Origin: CAYRGQ01 sp964444885
GTDB lineage: Bacteria; Bacteroidota; Bacteroidia; Sphingobacteriales; Sphingobacteriaceae
Direction of reading: 5' to 3'
Length of the DNA stretch: 64,000 bases
Assembly (NCBI GenBank): GCA_964444885.1
Contig: CAYUIZ010000002.1
Location: forward strand, 1 to 64,000
Within the stretch, counting starts at the first letter, position 1. Every line of letters starts with the position of its first letter. The notes beneath the pieces are model-generated. The model saw nothing but the letters and a program-made list of their open reading frames with translations, was not told where the DNA came from and did no database searches. Positions 9,096-18,444 of this stretch are shown here, one piece after another. Made by a program: the position numbers and the translations under genes.

Positions 9096-10634
9096 ATGCT
9101 AGTAAAGACCTTCGCCAGCGCCGTATCCGGCATCGAGGCTACGACCATCACCGTAGAGGCCAACGTTACAACCGGCACAAAGTACTATATCGTCGGGTTG
9201 CCGGACAACGCCGTTAAGGAGAGCATGATGCGTATCGAGAGTGCCATCCGCCTTTCCGGCTACCGTATGCCTCGGCAAAAGATTGTCGTCAACTTGGCTC
9301 CCGCCGATATTCGCAAGGAGGGCTCGTCCTATGATCTGGCCATTGCCGTGGCGGTACTAGCGGGATCCAACCAAATCAACACCGACAAACTGCATCGATA
9401 CTTGATTTTGGGCGAACTGTCGCTGGATGGTGGCGTGCAGCCTGTCAAAGGCGCCCTGCCTATCGCCATCCAAGCAAAGGCGGATGGGTTTGAGGGGATT
9501 GTGCTGCCCCGTGAGAACGCGCGCGAGGCTGCCATCGTCAACGGAATCAGCGTTTTCGGCGCGAGTACGTTGAATGAGGTGATCGATTTCGTCAACGACA
9601 CGTCGTCCATCGCGCCAACCGTTGTGGACATCCGCGAGGAGTTTGAAAAAAACATGGACAACTACGAGACGGATTTTGCCGATGTCCGTGGTCAGGAGAA
9701 TATAAAGCGCGCGTTGGAAATTGCCGCCGCCGGAGGTCACAATGTTATTTTGATCGGCCCTCCCGGCGCAGGGAAAACCATGCTCGCCAAGCGGCTGCCC
9801 ACCATTCTGCCTCCGCTCAGCCTTGACGAGTCCCTTGAGACTACAAAAATACACTCGGTCGCCGGCAAACTGGCGGCCTCGGGCTCGTTAATGACCGCGC
9901 GACCGTTCCGCGCGCCCCACCACACCATTAGCGACGTCGCGCTGGTAGGCGGCGGAATCCATCCGCAGCCCGGCGAAATTTCGCTCGCCCACAACGGCGT
10001 GTTGTTTCTCGACGAATTGCCGGAGTTCAAGCGTGCCGTCCTGGAAGTGATGCGCCAACCGCTCGAATCGCGATGCATCACCATCTCCCGCGCGCGGTTT
10101 ACCGTGGATTATCCCGCCAGCTTCATGCTCGTCGCCGCCATGAACCCTTGCCCCTGCGGCTACTACAACCATCCCGAAAAAGAATGTATCTGCGGGAGTA
10201 ACCTGGTACAACGGTATTTGGCTAAGATATCCGGCCCGTTGTTAGACCGCATCGACTTGCACGTGGAAGTGACGCCTGTCAATTTTGACGAGCTGTCCTC
10301 AACCCGGAAATCCGAAAAGAGCGCCGACGTCCGCCAGCGGGTCGTCCATGCGCGCCAGGTGCAAGCCGAGCGGTTTGCCGGCGATGCCCATGCACACTGC
10401 AATGCACACATGAGCGCCAAGAAACTGCGCGATATCTGCCACATTGACGACGCCGGGCAGGCCCTGCTCAAAACCGCCATGGAACGACTGGGCTTGTCGG
10501 CCCGGGCCTATGACCGGATCCTGAAAGTAGCCCGCACCATCGCGGACATGGAGGGCAGTCCCGACATTGGGAACCACCACTTGGCCGAAGCCATACAGTT
10601 TAGAAGCTTAGACCGCGAAACCTGGAGTATCTGA
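9096..10634 (+). CDS. comM: ComM/YifB-family AAA+ ATPase (Mg chelatase-like)
   Basis: The 512-residue protein has an N-terminal Lon-protease-like S5 fold domain (about 1-170), a central AAA+ Mg-chelatase-like domain with Walker A GPPGAGKT (221-228) and LFLDELPEF as Walker B, and a C-terminal helical domain. A cysteine cluster in MNPCPCGYYNHPEKECICG is characteristic of the family. ComM is a branch-migration helicase that helps integrate donor DNA during natural transformation in other bacteria. I chose the ATG at 9096 because the residues before it in a longer frame form an unrelated hydrophobic run. It converges on the S9 peptidase gene with a 13-base gap. Confidence 0.92.
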   Translation: MLVKTFASAVSGIEATTITVEANVTTGTKYYIVGLPDNAVKESMMRIESAIRLSGYRMPRQKIVVNLAPADIRKEGSSYDLAIAVAVLAGSNQINTDKLHRYLILGELSLDGGVQPVKGALPIAIQAKADGFEGIVLPRENAREAAIVNGISVFGASTLNEVIDFVNDTSSIAPTVVDIREEFEKNMDNYETDFADVRGQENIKRALEIAAAGGHNVILIGPPGAGKTMLAKRLPTILPPLSLDESLETTKIHSVAGKLAASGSLMTARPFRAPHHTISDVALVGGGIHPQPGEISLAHNGVLFLDELPEFKRAVLEVMRQPLESRCITISRARFTVDYPASFMLVAAMNPCPCGYYNHPEKECICGSNLVQRYLAKISGPLLDRIDLHVEVTPVNFDELSSTRKSEKSADVRQRVVHARQVQAERFAGDAHAHCNAHMSAKKLRDICHIDDAGQALLKTAMERLGLSARAYDRILKVARTIADMEGSPDIGNHHLAEAIQFRSLDRETWSI

Positions 10635-10647
10635 TAGAGATGTGTCA

Positions 10648-13029
10648 CTAATTCGTGAGGCGTTCTTCAAACAGTTTTAAAATCCGCTTGTACTCGTCCG
10701 TCCAGCTACTGGGGTAGACAAAGCCGTGGTCTTCGACAGGATAAACGGCCAATTCCCAGTTGTCCTTGCCCAATTCGATCAGCCGCTGGCTCAGCCGGAC
10801 GATATCCTGGAAGTGAACGTTGACATCGACCATCCCGTGACACATCAGCAAATGCCCTGTTAGGCCCTCCGCAAAATAAATCGGTGACGAACGTTCGTAG
10901 GCGATCGGATCATTGACGGGTTCGTTCAGGATGTTGGACGTGTAGCCGTGGTTATAATGCGCCCAATCGGTCACCGAGCGCAAGGCAGCGCCGGCAGCAA
11001 AGGTTTCGGGCTCGTTGAACAGGGCCATCAAGGTGATGAAGCCGCCGTAGGAGCCGCCGTATATTCCAATGTTTTCCGGATTAACGCCATACTTCTCCAC
11101 CAGCAACTGTGCGCCGTCTACCTGATCGGTCAGATCCTTGCCACCCATGTGGCGGTAGATGCCCGTACGGTGGTCGCGCCCATATCCCGAACTGGCGGTG
11201 AAATCGATGTCCAACACCGTGTATCCTAAGTCGGCCAACAGGTTGTGGAACATATACTCACGGAAATACTGGCTCCACCAGTAATGCACGTTTTGCAGGT
11301 AGCCTGCCCCATGCACGAAAATCACCGCCGGGCGGGACTCCTTGGGCTTTTCGGGCGTGTACAGGCGCGCGTAGATCTCGTCGCCGTGCCGATTGGTAAA
11401 GGAGATGACTTCCGGTTCGCGCCAGTCGTAAGCGTTAAATGCATCGGTTTGTGAGGAAGTAACTTGTTTGGCCTCCGCGCCAGGCTTGTTTTCCTGGATA
11501 TAAAGTTCCCAAGGTCGGTTCGAAGTGGAGTGCCGAATCGCGAGCCATTGCTCATCGGGCGAAAGGCTGACCTCATTGCCGCCGATCATGCTGGTCAATT
11601 GCTCGGGCTTGCCCCCGCTAACCGGCAGTCGGTAAAAGTGCCGGATGCCTGGATGGTCAATATTGGCGATAAAGTAGAACGTTTTGCTGTCTTTTGACAA
11701 GTGCAGGCTGCTCACCTCGTATTGGCCACGGGTCAATTGGGTGATGGCTCCCGTGCGAATATCAGCGGTGTACAGGTGCGAATAGCCGGTCGCCTCGCTC
11801 TGGAAATACAGCGTATGGTCGTCTATCCAGCCTACCGAGCCGCCGCCCCAGGAGCCCCCGATGCCGGGGCCGGCAATCCACGCTTCATCGCGTTGCCGGT
11901 CGATCAGGGACAGCCGGCCTTCGGCCGGGTCAAGGCGCATAATCCACCGGTCCTTGTTGTCTGCGGCAGTAACCACGACAAATGCTTCCGTTCCACTTTC
12001 GTTCCAATAGGGCAAGCCGGGAAACACCTGTCGGTCCGCATTCTTTTCCAAGCGCGTTGCCTTTTCCTCGGGATAATCATCCCAAAACGCCGGCAAATCC
12101 TTGATGCCTGGAAGGTCGTCGGTAAGGATGGTCAGCACCGTATCACCGATGCGATCGTACAGGTACACCGTGGTTTGCGTCAAGTTGTTGCCCACCTTCG
12201 TCCGGGCAGGAATATCTTCGGTATAACCGGATTCGGTGACGTAGTTGGGCACAATCGTGTTTTGGTTGCCTTGCGCACGCTTGGTGGTCCGATAAGATAC
12301 ATACCGTTCGTCGGGAGAGATCTCCAAGCCCGTCAGCATTTCATCATCGGGCAAGGTGATTTCTTTGGCGAAAGGTGCTTCCTGTTGGGACTCACGACGC
12401 ACGTTGCGCAGGGAGTCGGTTTCTTTTTTTTCCCGCAGCACGTCAAAAAGCGCCAACTGGTCCGCCTCCAGCCATCTATTCTGATCGGACGCTCCCTGCC
12501 GGCCGCCACGTTGGCTCGCGCTCGTTATATTCGTCAATTGCTCAAGCAACCCGCTCCCTAGCGTAACAGCAAATAGATTATTGCCTTGCCGAAAAATAAC
12601 GCGCTTGCCATCCTGACTGAACAGCGGAGCCGTTTCGGCTTGGGTGGTTTGCGTAAGCCGGGATTCCTGACCTGTTTTCCGGTCGAACAGATAGATGTCA
12701 CCGTTTTTCGTATAGACCAGCCTATTCCCGGATCGGTCTGATTTGGCCGAACGTACGCGCTGCTGAACCAAATGATCGTCCACCCGCTGGGGTGAGAGGT
12801 CGCGGGGGGAAGCCGTAAATAGGGCATTGAGCGGTGCGGATTCTGGGTTCCATTCGAAATACACCCGCCCATCCACTTGGTCCCAAAACACGTTATCCGG
12901 CGAAACCCCCATCCATTTAGGGTCTTGCATGATTTTTTCAACCGTGAGTGTAGTGGTTTGGGCGCCGGCGGCGACGGTTACGAAGAGCAGGGCTAACGTG
13001 GCGAGGGTCTTGGGGTACATGGGCTTCAT
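10648..13029 (-). CDS. Secreted S9 family peptidase (prolyl oligopeptidase / DPP IV-like)
   Basis: This 793-residue serine peptidase begins with a signal peptide (residues 1-23, cut after AGAQ), so it is periplasmic or exported. Residues 30-520 form a WD-like beta-propeller as in DPP IV. The C-terminal alpha/beta hydrolase carries GGSYGGF with Ser660 as nucleophile, Asp735 in VDVNVH and His768 in EDHGF, so the triad is complete. Such enzymes release dipeptides or oligopeptides from peptides. The frame is open upstream to 13086, but I start at the ATG that gives the cleanest signal peptide. It is monocistronic. Confidence 0.9.
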   Translation of the reverse strand: MKPMYPKTLATLALLFVTVAAGAQTTTLTVEKIMQDPKWMGVSPDNVFWDQVDGRVYFEWNPESAPLNALFTASPRDLSPQRVDDHLVQQRVRSAKSDRSGNRLVYTKNGDIYLFDRKTGQESRLTQTTQAETAPLFSQDGKRVIFRQGNNLFAVTLGSGLLEQLTNITSASQRGGRQGASDQNRWLEADQLALFDVLREKKETDSLRNVRRESQQEAPFAKEITLPDDEMLTGLEISPDERYVSYRTTKRAQGNQNTIVPNYVTESGYTEDIPARTKVGNNLTQTTVYLYDRIGDTVLTILTDDLPGIKDLPAFWDDYPEEKATRLEKNADRQVFPGLPYWNESGTEAFVVVTAADNKDRWIMRLDPAEGRLSLIDRQRDEAWIAGPGIGGSWGGGSVGWIDDHTLYFQSEATGYSHLYTADIRTGAITQLTRGQYEVSSLHLSKDSKTFYFIANIDHPGIRHFYRLPVSGGKPEQLTSMIGGNEVSLSPDEQWLAIRHSTSNRPWELYIQENKPGAEAKQVTSSQTDAFNAYDWREPEVISFTNRHGDEIYARLYTPEKPKESRPAVIFVHGAGYLQNVHYWWSQYFREYMFHNLLADLGYTVLDIDFTASSGYGRDHRTGIYRHMGGKDLTDQVDGAQLLVEKYGVNPENIGIYGGSYGGFITLMALFNEPETFAAGAALRSVTDWAHYNHGYTSNILNEPVNDPIAYERSSPIYFAEGLTGHLLMCHGMVDVNVHFQDIVRLSQRLIELGKDNWELAVYPVEDHGFVYPSSWTDEYKRILKLFEERLTN

Positions 13030-13056
13030 AGTGGAGGCATACATAATTGTGTGCTC

Positions 13057-13064
13057 CAAAAGTA
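13057..13064 (-). promoter_or_regulatory. Promoter -7 element (TACTTTTG) for the S9 peptidase
   Basis: An exact TAnnTTTG on the minus strand lies 28 bases before the chosen start codon. No clear TTTG -33 element was seen. Confidence 0.35.
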
Positions 13065-13301
13065 AAAAGATTTTGGCGTATCGCACCCATCAAGTCGCCG
13101 CGGGGTGCACGACATATTTCCCTTCTCACCTGCGGTTGTGTCTTATGACCAACCGCCAGACCCGGGAAAGTGGTCGGTGACAACACCAACCACGGGTTTG
13201 TGAGGATTTGTCGTGCACCCGTCGCCGCGTCGCAACGCGGATACAGCAATTTTCACTTCTAACGCAATTTTAGTCGGCCCACGCGGCTACCTTGCACGCA
13301 C

Positions 13302-13440
13302 AGGGAAGGCGCTTTTAAGCGAGGCTCCGATTATTAAATGGCTGTTCCTCCCCCCAACTGGCTGTTTCTTCATTTCTAGCCCGGGGTTTCAACCCGGGAC
13401 TAGAAATAGGACGCTCCTTCGGTGTTGACTACGTCCTAAA
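13302..13440 (+). repeat. Dispersed non-coding repeat with palindrome, copy 1
   Basis: This fills the middle of a 493-base gene-free interval (13030-13522). A long imperfect palindrome at 13373-13405 (TTTCTAG and CCCGGG arms) is flanked by blocks that recur at 28,781-28,992: AGGGAAG...TTTTAA.CGA, ATTAT.AAATGGCTGTTC.TCC, TTCTTCATTTC and CTAGAAATAGG. Both copies lie between genes and neither has a convincing ORF. The rest of the interval shows no other structure apart from flanking promoter elements. Confidence 0.7.
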
Positions 13441-13493
13441 AAGTGATTTCCGGCTTGCACGCATTCACTTACCCTAAAACAGGAATAATTTCA

Positions 13494-13501
13494 TACTTTT
13501 G
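13494..13501 (+). promoter_or_regulatory. Promoter -7 element (TACTTTTG) for pdxA
   Basis: An exact TAnnTTTG match lies 22 bases before the pdxA start. The sequence upstream is AT-rich, but no clear TTTG -33 box is at the expected spacing. Confidence 0.4.
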
Positions 13502-13522
13502 GGAGACTAAGATGGCAACAAC

Positions 13523-14581
13523 ATGATGAGTGAGAAGCTAAAAGTAGGCATTTCAATAGGTGATATTAACGGGATAGGCATGGAAGTGATTATCAAGGCC
13601 CTATCGAACCCCAGCATTTTCCAATATTTTACTCCCATCGTTTACGGAAACACGAAAGTCTCGTCGTTTCACCGAAAAGCCATGGGTATCAGCGACTTTA
13701 GCTTTAACGTCATCAACAGCGCGGACCGCGCGCACGACAAGCGCCCCAACATGATCAACTGCTGGCACGAGGAAGCTAAAATCGAACTCGGCCAACAAAC
13801 CGAAGAAGGGGGCAAGTATGCGCTTTTGTCCTTGCAACGGGCCACCGACGACCTGCTCGCCGGCCACATTGACGTGCTGGTGACGGCACCGATCAATAAA
13901 AGCAACATCCAGCAGGAAGGGTTCGATTTTCCGGGCCATACCGAATACCTGCAATCGCGATGCGAAGCCTCCGATGTACTGATGTTCATGGTAAGCGACG
14001 ACTTGCGCATTGGCGTGGTCACGGGCCATATTCCCGTTAAAGACATTGCCCAGCAAGTGACCGAAGAAAAAATCCTCCAGAAGCTGCGGCTGATGAATCG
14101 CTCGCTCAAGCAGGATTTTTGGGTTCAAAAACCTAAAATTGCCGTGCTGGGCCTCAATCCGCACGCCGGGGACAAGGGCCTCATCGGCACGGAAGACGAA
14201 TCGGTCATCCTGCCGGCCATCAACAAAGCGAAGGAGGAAGGTATCTTCTGCTTCGGCCCTTATGCTGCGGACGGAATCTTTGCAGACACGGCCTACACCA
14301 AGTTTGATGCGATTCTGGCCATGTATCACGACCAGGGGCTGATCCCCTTCAAGCATATTGCAGCCCGTGGCGGCGTGAATTTCACCGCTGGCCTGCCGGT
14401 GGTGCGCACCTCGCCCGACCACGGCACAGGCTATGACATCGCCGGAAAAAACCTGGCCTCGGAAACTTCGTTCCTGGAAGCTATTTTTGCAGCCCTGCAC
14501 ATCTATAAGCGGCGCCACGAACAGCAAGACCTCACCAAGAACCAGCTTCCCGTCAGAAGACTTTCCCGCGACCGCGACTGA
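13523..14581 (+). CDS. pdxA: 4-hydroxythreonine-4-phosphate dehydrogenase PdxA
   Basis: PdxA oxidises 4-phospho-hydroxythreonine in the DXP-dependent route to pyridoxal phosphate. The 352-residue protein shows the family start GISIGDINGIG (9-19), TAPINK (121-126) and FPGHTEYL (137-144). The metal-binding histidines are present in GHI (H169), NPHAGDKG (H214) and MYHDQG (H269). The C-terminal block ARGGVNFTAGLPVVRTSPDHGTG is also conserved. A second ATG directly after the first is an equally good start. It lies 116 bases before the CCA-adding enzyme gene, which appears to have its own promoter. Confidence 0.95.
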   Translation: MMSEKLKVGISIGDINGIGMEVIIKALSNPSIFQYFTPIVYGNTKVSSFHRKAMGISDFSFNVINSADRAHDKRPNMINCWHEEAKIELGQQTEEGGKYALLSLQRATDDLLAGHIDVLVTAPINKSNIQQEGFDFPGHTEYLQSRCEASDVLMFMVSDDLRIGVVTGHIPVKDIAQQVTEEKILQKLRLMNRSLKQDFWVQKPKIAVLGLNPHAGDKGLIGTEDESVILPAINKAKEEGIFCFGPYAADGIFADTAYTKFDAILAMYHDQGLIPFKHIAARGGVNFTAGLPVVRTSPDHGTGYDIAGKNLASETSFLEAIFAALHIYKRRHEQQDLTKNQLPVRRLSRDRD

Positions 14582-14655
14582 TAAAACCCATCGTTACACA
14601 AACCCTTGCGACCGCAATCCTGTGGCCGCATGCCCTGTAATTCGTACCAAATCCG

Positions 14656-14663
14656 TATTTTTG
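14656..14663 (+). promoter_or_regulatory. Promoter -7 element (TATTTTTG) for the CCA-adding enzyme gene
   Basis: An exact TAnnTTTG followed by CA lies 34 bases before the ATG at 14698. No -33 TTTG is evident. Confidence 0.4.
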
Positions 14664-14697
14664 CACAACGAACAAACGCCGCCACCTGATACGCGCC

Positions 14698-16116
14698 ATG
14701 ATTGATTTGACCCAACATCCTGTGCTGAAAACGATAAGCTCCCTGGCCGAACAGCAACAAACCCCCTGCTATGTCGTCGGGGGATATGTTCGGGACAGGA
14801 TTATGGGCCGCGACTTCAACAACGATATTGACATTGTGGTGGTGGGAAGCGGCATTGACTTCGCGCGTGTTGTAGGCAATACGCTGGGCGCCAAAGTGAC
14901 GGTTTATAAGAATTTTGGCACGGCAATGCTCCTTCATGAGGGGCTCAACATCGAATTTGTCGGTGCACGGCGGGAATCCTACCGGGCCGAGTCGCGAAAG
15001 CCCATCGTGGAAGACGGCACCCTCGAAGACGACCAAAACCGCCGGGATTTTACCATGAACGCGCTGGCCATTTCCCTCAACGCTGATGACTTCGGCACAT
15101 TAGTGGATCCCTTTGGAGGCTTGGAAGATATCCGCTTGCGGACAATTCGTACGCCACTGGATCCCAATGAGACGTTCTCGGACGACCCGCTGCGTATGAT
15201 GCGTGCTATTCGTTTTGCCGCGCAACTGCATTTCAAGATCGATGCGCAGGCTATCCAAGCGATCGCGTCCAACAGGCAGCGCATCAAGATTATCTCGAAG
15301 GAGCGGATCATCGACGAATTAAACAAAATTGTGCTTTCCGAAAAGCCGTCCATCGGATTCAAGATCTTGTTTGACACGGCGTTGTTGCATTTGATTTTCC
15401 CCGAGATGGCGGCCTTGCACGGCGTGGAAGTGGTGCAGGGAAAAGCACACAAAGATAATTTTTACCACACGTTGGAAGTGCTGGACAACGTCGCCGAATT
15501 GGGGGGCGACTTGTGGCTGCGCTGGGCTGCCATTATGCACGATATCGCCAAGCCCGCCACAAAGCGTTTCGACCCGAAGCACGGCTGGACGTTCCATGGC
15601 CATGAAGACAAGGGCGCCCGCATGGTTCCACGGATTTTTGCCGCGCTGAAACTGCCGCTAAACGATAAGATGAAGTACGTGCAGAAGCTCGTGGCACTGC
15701 ATTTGCGGCCGATTGTTCTGGCCAAGGACATCGTTACGGATTCTGCTGTCAGGCGCTTGCTCTTCGAAACGGGCGACGACATCGACGACCTGATGACCCT
15801 GTGCCATGCGGATGTCACGACCAAAAACGATTACAAAAAGAAAAAATACCGCGAGAATTTTGAGCTGGTCAAACAGAAACTCAAAGACGTGGAAGACCGC
15901 GACCGCATCCGCAACTGGCAACCGCCTATATCCGGCGAAGACATCATGCAGGCCTTTGGCCTTTCGCCAGGACGCGAGATCGGCCTGATTAAAAACGCAA
16001 TCCGCGAAGCGATCCTGGAAGGGGAAATCCCCAACGACCGGGATGCCGCCCACGCCTACATGCTGGCAGAAGGTGCGAAGCTCGGGCTCCGCCAACCGGT
16101 CGAAAATAACGGTTGA
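14698..16116 (+). CDS. cca: CCA tRNA nucleotidyltransferase with HD domain
   Basis: This 472-residue class II nucleotidyltransferase adds or repairs the 3' CCA of tRNA. The head domain has GGYVRD (28-33) and the catalytic pair D43 and D45 in NDIDIVVVG. RRDFTMNALA and DPLRMMRAIRFAAQL are the template-reading and neck motifs of the poly(A) polymerase/CCA family. A C-terminal HD phosphohydrolase domain (about 250-370) carries HTLEV and IMHDIAKP, as in many bacterial CCA enzymes. The possible poly(A) polymerase alternative cannot be excluded by sequence alone, but a single copy with an HD domain fits the CCA enzyme in this phylum. Confidence 0.88.
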   Translation: MIDLTQHPVLKTISSLAEQQQTPCYVVGGYVRDRIMGRDFNNDIDIVVVGSGIDFARVVGNTLGAKVTVYKNFGTAMLLHEGLNIEFVGARRESYRAESRKPIVEDGTLEDDQNRRDFTMNALAISLNADDFGTLVDPFGGLEDIRLRTIRTPLDPNETFSDDPLRMMRAIRFAAQLHFKIDAQAIQAIASNRQRIKIISKERIIDELNKIVLSEKPSIGFKILFDTALLHLIFPEMAALHGVEVVQGKAHKDNFYHTLEVLDNVAELGGDLWLRWAAIMHDIAKPATKRFDPKHGWTFHGHEDKGARMVPRIFAALKLPLNDKMKYVQKLVALHLRPIVLAKDIVTDSAVRRLLFETGDDIDDLMTLCHADVTTKNDYKKKKYRENFELVKQKLKDVEDRDRIRNWQPPISGEDIMQAFGLSPGREIGLIKNAIREAILEGEIPNDRDAAHAYMLAEGAKLGLRQPVENNG

Positions 16117-16234
16117 CCAATAAGCCTTGCGTAAGCAGGGACAATTAGTTATCTATGCAGTAAATATGGGGAGGCACTCCGGACTACCGCGCCCACCCCT
16201 TGCGTAACACAGCTGACGAAAAGCAAACATTGTC

Positions 16235-16834
16235 ATGGCAATTTACAGATTTCGGATTTCATTTGAGGACTACGACGACGTCACACGTGATATCGACATA
16301 TTGTCCAAACAGACGTTCCTGGACTTGCACAAAGCCCTGCATGCATCCACGGGTTACAACCCGGAAGTGTCTTCGTCGTTCTATGTCAGCAATGACCATT
16401 GGAAAAAAGGTGAGGAAATCGCCTACATGCCCAACGAACGCAAAACGGCGCGGGGCATCGCGCTGATGGAGGATGCACGGCTTAGCCGGTTTATCGACGA
16501 CCCGCATCAAAAATTCTACTACACGTACAATTTCGAACGGCCGTTTGACATGCACGTGCAGCTCATCAAGATTCTCAAGGAAGAGGAGGGAAAAACGTAT
16601 CCTGCATTGTTCAAAAGTGTGGGCCAGGCCCCCAAACCCCTCGGAGTTGCCATCCTGCCGACGGATGACGCCGACAAGACGGATGCGGACGATTACGATT
16701 TCCTAAACGAGACCGAATACGGCATCGACGAAGCCGAAGACTTTGACCTGCTGGATGGCGAAGAACGAGGCGACGACGCTGACGATGAGTCTGACGGCGG
16801 CAACGAGCAAACGGGATTCGAGGACGAATACTAG
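16235..16834 (+). CDS. pRiA4b ORF-3-like protein with acidic tail
   Basis: The first 130 of 199 residues match the plasmid pRiA4b ORF-3/IS1096 TnpR-like domain, a small fold found in plasmids, insertion elements and chromosomes, with no settled function. Visible features are the opening YRFRISFEDYDDVTRDI, the aromatic core FYVSNDHW and the YNFERPFDMHV strand. The last 50 residues are almost entirely Asp, Glu and Gly, a disordered acidic tail. It lies 23 bases before miaA and is probably co-transcribed. No transposase is near, so it looks like a resident gene rather than a mobile one. Confidence 0.7.
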   Translation: MAIYRFRISFEDYDDVTRDIDILSKQTFLDLHKALHASTGYNPEVSSSFYVSNDHWKKGEEIAYMPNERKTARGIALMEDARLSRFIDDPHQKFYYTYNFERPFDMHVQLIKILKEEEGKTYPALFKSVGQAPKPLGVAILPTDDADKTDADDYDFLNETEYGIDEAEDFDLLDGEERGDDADDESDGGNEQTGFEDEY

Positions 16835-16857
16835 ACCTCAGGCACTCGCTTTCGGTC

Positions 16858-17781
16858 ATGCCTCACCCCACAAAGACACTCATCGTTGTCGTTGGCCCCA
16901 CCGCAGTCGGCAAGACAGCGATGGCCATATCCATTGCCCAGGCGCTAGGGACGGTTGTCCTTTCGGCGGACTCCCGGCAGTTCTACCGCGAGATGTCGAT
17001 CGGTACGGCCAAGCCTTCGCCAGACGAACTCGCAACCGTACCCCATTACTTTATTGACAACCTGAGCATCCACGACAACTATTCGGCAGGTGACTACGAA
17101 CAGGACGCCCTCAACGTGTTAGACACTGTTTTTGCCGAGCGCGACCAAGCTGTGTTGGTTGGCGGCTCGGGACTGTTTGTGGATGCCGTATGCGTGGGGC
17201 TGGACGAGTTGCCTAAACCGATACCCGGCGTACGCGATCGGCTTAACGCTTGGCACGAAGAAGCGGGCTTGGCGCCCTTGCAGGAGCGGCTACGCGAAGT
17301 AGACCCGGTATATTATGCCGAAGTAGATATCCACAACAGCCAGCGTGTGATTCGGGCATTGGAGATGTACGAAAGTACAGGCAAGCCCTTTTCGTCCTTC
17401 CGGCAGCGCGACCTGGCCAAACGCCCCTTCCGAACGCTCTTTATCGGCCTGAACACCGAGCGGCCGGCACTGTACGACCGCATCAACCAACGTGTAGACC
17501 AGATGATGGAAAACGGCCTGATCGACGAAGCCAAAGCCTTGTATCCCTTCCGGAACCTGCCTCCGTTGCTGACCGTGGGCTATGCCGAATTGTTTGATTA
17601 TTTCGACGGAAAAATATCATTGGAAACCGCCATCGATCGCATCAAGCAGAACACCCGGCGCTTTGCCAAGCGACAACTGACGTGGTTCAGGCGCCGAGAA
17701 GACACCAAGTGGTTTGAACCCGCCGAAACCGAAGCCATACTGGCCCACATTCGCGACCAACAAGACAACTCGAAAAGCTAA
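16858..17781 (+). CDS. miaA: tRNA dimethylallyltransferase MiaA
   Basis: MiaA adds a dimethylallyl group to A37 of tRNAs that read UNN codons, using DMAPP. The 307-residue protein has the P-loop GPTAVGKT (13-20), then SADSRQFYREMSIGTAKPS, GGSGLFVDA and, towards the end, VGYAELFDYF and the RRFAKRQLTWFRR tRNA-binding segment, all typical. Its 3' end overlaps the convergent membrane protein gene by four bases. Its substrate DMAPP links it functionally to idi at 24,436. Confidence 0.96.
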   Translation: MPHPTKTLIVVVGPTAVGKTAMAISIAQALGTVVLSADSRQFYREMSIGTAKPSPDELATVPHYFIDNLSIHDNYSAGDYEQDALNVLDTVFAERDQAVLVGGSGLFVDAVCVGLDELPKPIPGVRDRLNAWHEEAGLAPLQERLREVDPVYYAEVDIHNSQRVIRALEMYESTGKPFSSFRQRDLAKRPFRTLFIGLNTERPALYDRINQRVDQMMENGLIDEAKALYPFRNLPPLLTVGYAELFDYFDGKISLETAIDRIKQNTRRFAKRQLTWFRRREDTKWFEPAETEAILAHIRDQQDNSKS

Positions 17782-18440
17782 AAAGCCCCACATTTCGCTT
17801 CCAGCTCCAAGCACCTTGCCAAAGCTTGGCGTTGCACCCGAACGGCGGTACGATGGGCAAACACCAACAATAGCACCGCGAGCGCGTAGATTACACCTCC
17901 GATAACGCCGGGACCAAGATAGCGGCTAAGATGTACCCACAACTGCAAGATAAACGTAGGTGTGAGCACGTAAAGTGTAGTCGACTGCACGATCAACGTA
18001 TGCTTGAATGGTTTGGAGAAACGGTAATACGATACGGCAAGATGGCCGATCAACGCCAGATTAAGCACGGCCGCCATAACCAGTGTGACGGTGGGAGAAA
18101 GCATTTGATAAGCTTGGTAAACCAACACGACGAACCCAACAAGCAGCAACGCGCCGGGGAATCCTATCCAGCGTTTTCCCTCGGCTAGGGCTGTCCGGAA
18201 ATACTGCTGCGCCAGCGACTTGCGCAGTCCATCTTCCATCCCGCTAAAACCGAACACGCCAAACTCCCGGTGTGTCTCGTTCAAAGCAACGGTAAAATCC
18301 AAGGCTGGGTTCTCGCCCAGCTTTTCCTCCACCCGGCTTGCTACGTGGTCCAGCAGTTCCAATTGGAGGTCAGCCTGCGTGAAGCCCCGCCTGGCGATAA
18401 AAGCCTTGATAGCGTCGAGCTGTTGATTGTTGAGGGTCAT
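17778..18440 (-). CDS. Membrane protein downstream of PadR regulator (second of pair)
   Basis: This 220-residue protein has a soluble helical N-terminus of about 85 residues (LLDHVASRVEEKLGE) followed by four hydrophobic helices and a short basic end. The N-terminal helices resemble the small sensory or anti-sigma-like domains often encoded beside PadR regulators, but I cannot name a family with certainty. It lies four bases after a similarly built protein, and the two look like distant paralogues. It is the last gene of the padR operon and overlaps the end of miaA. Its function is unknown. Confidence 0.65.
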   Translation of the reverse strand: MTLNNQQLDAIKAFIARRGFTQADLQLELLDHVASRVEEKLGENPALDFTVALNETHREFGVFGFSGMEDGLRKSLAQQYFRTALAEGKRWIGFPGALLLVGFVVLVYQAYQMLSPTVTLVMAAVLNLALIGHLAVSYYRFSKPFKHTLIVQSTTLYVLTPTFILQLWVHLSRYLGPGVIGGVIYALAVLLLVFAHRTAVRVQRQALARCLELEAKCGAF

Positions 18441-18444
18441 CCGA

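Noticed and set aside
11701..12561. A 286-codon plus-strand frame opposite the S9 peptidase
   Set aside because: It lies wholly within a peptidase gene that has a complete catalytic triad and signal peptide.
13601..14527. A 308-codon minus-strand frame opposite pdxA
   Set aside because: PdxA has all metal ligands and full length; the opposite frame shows no family signal.
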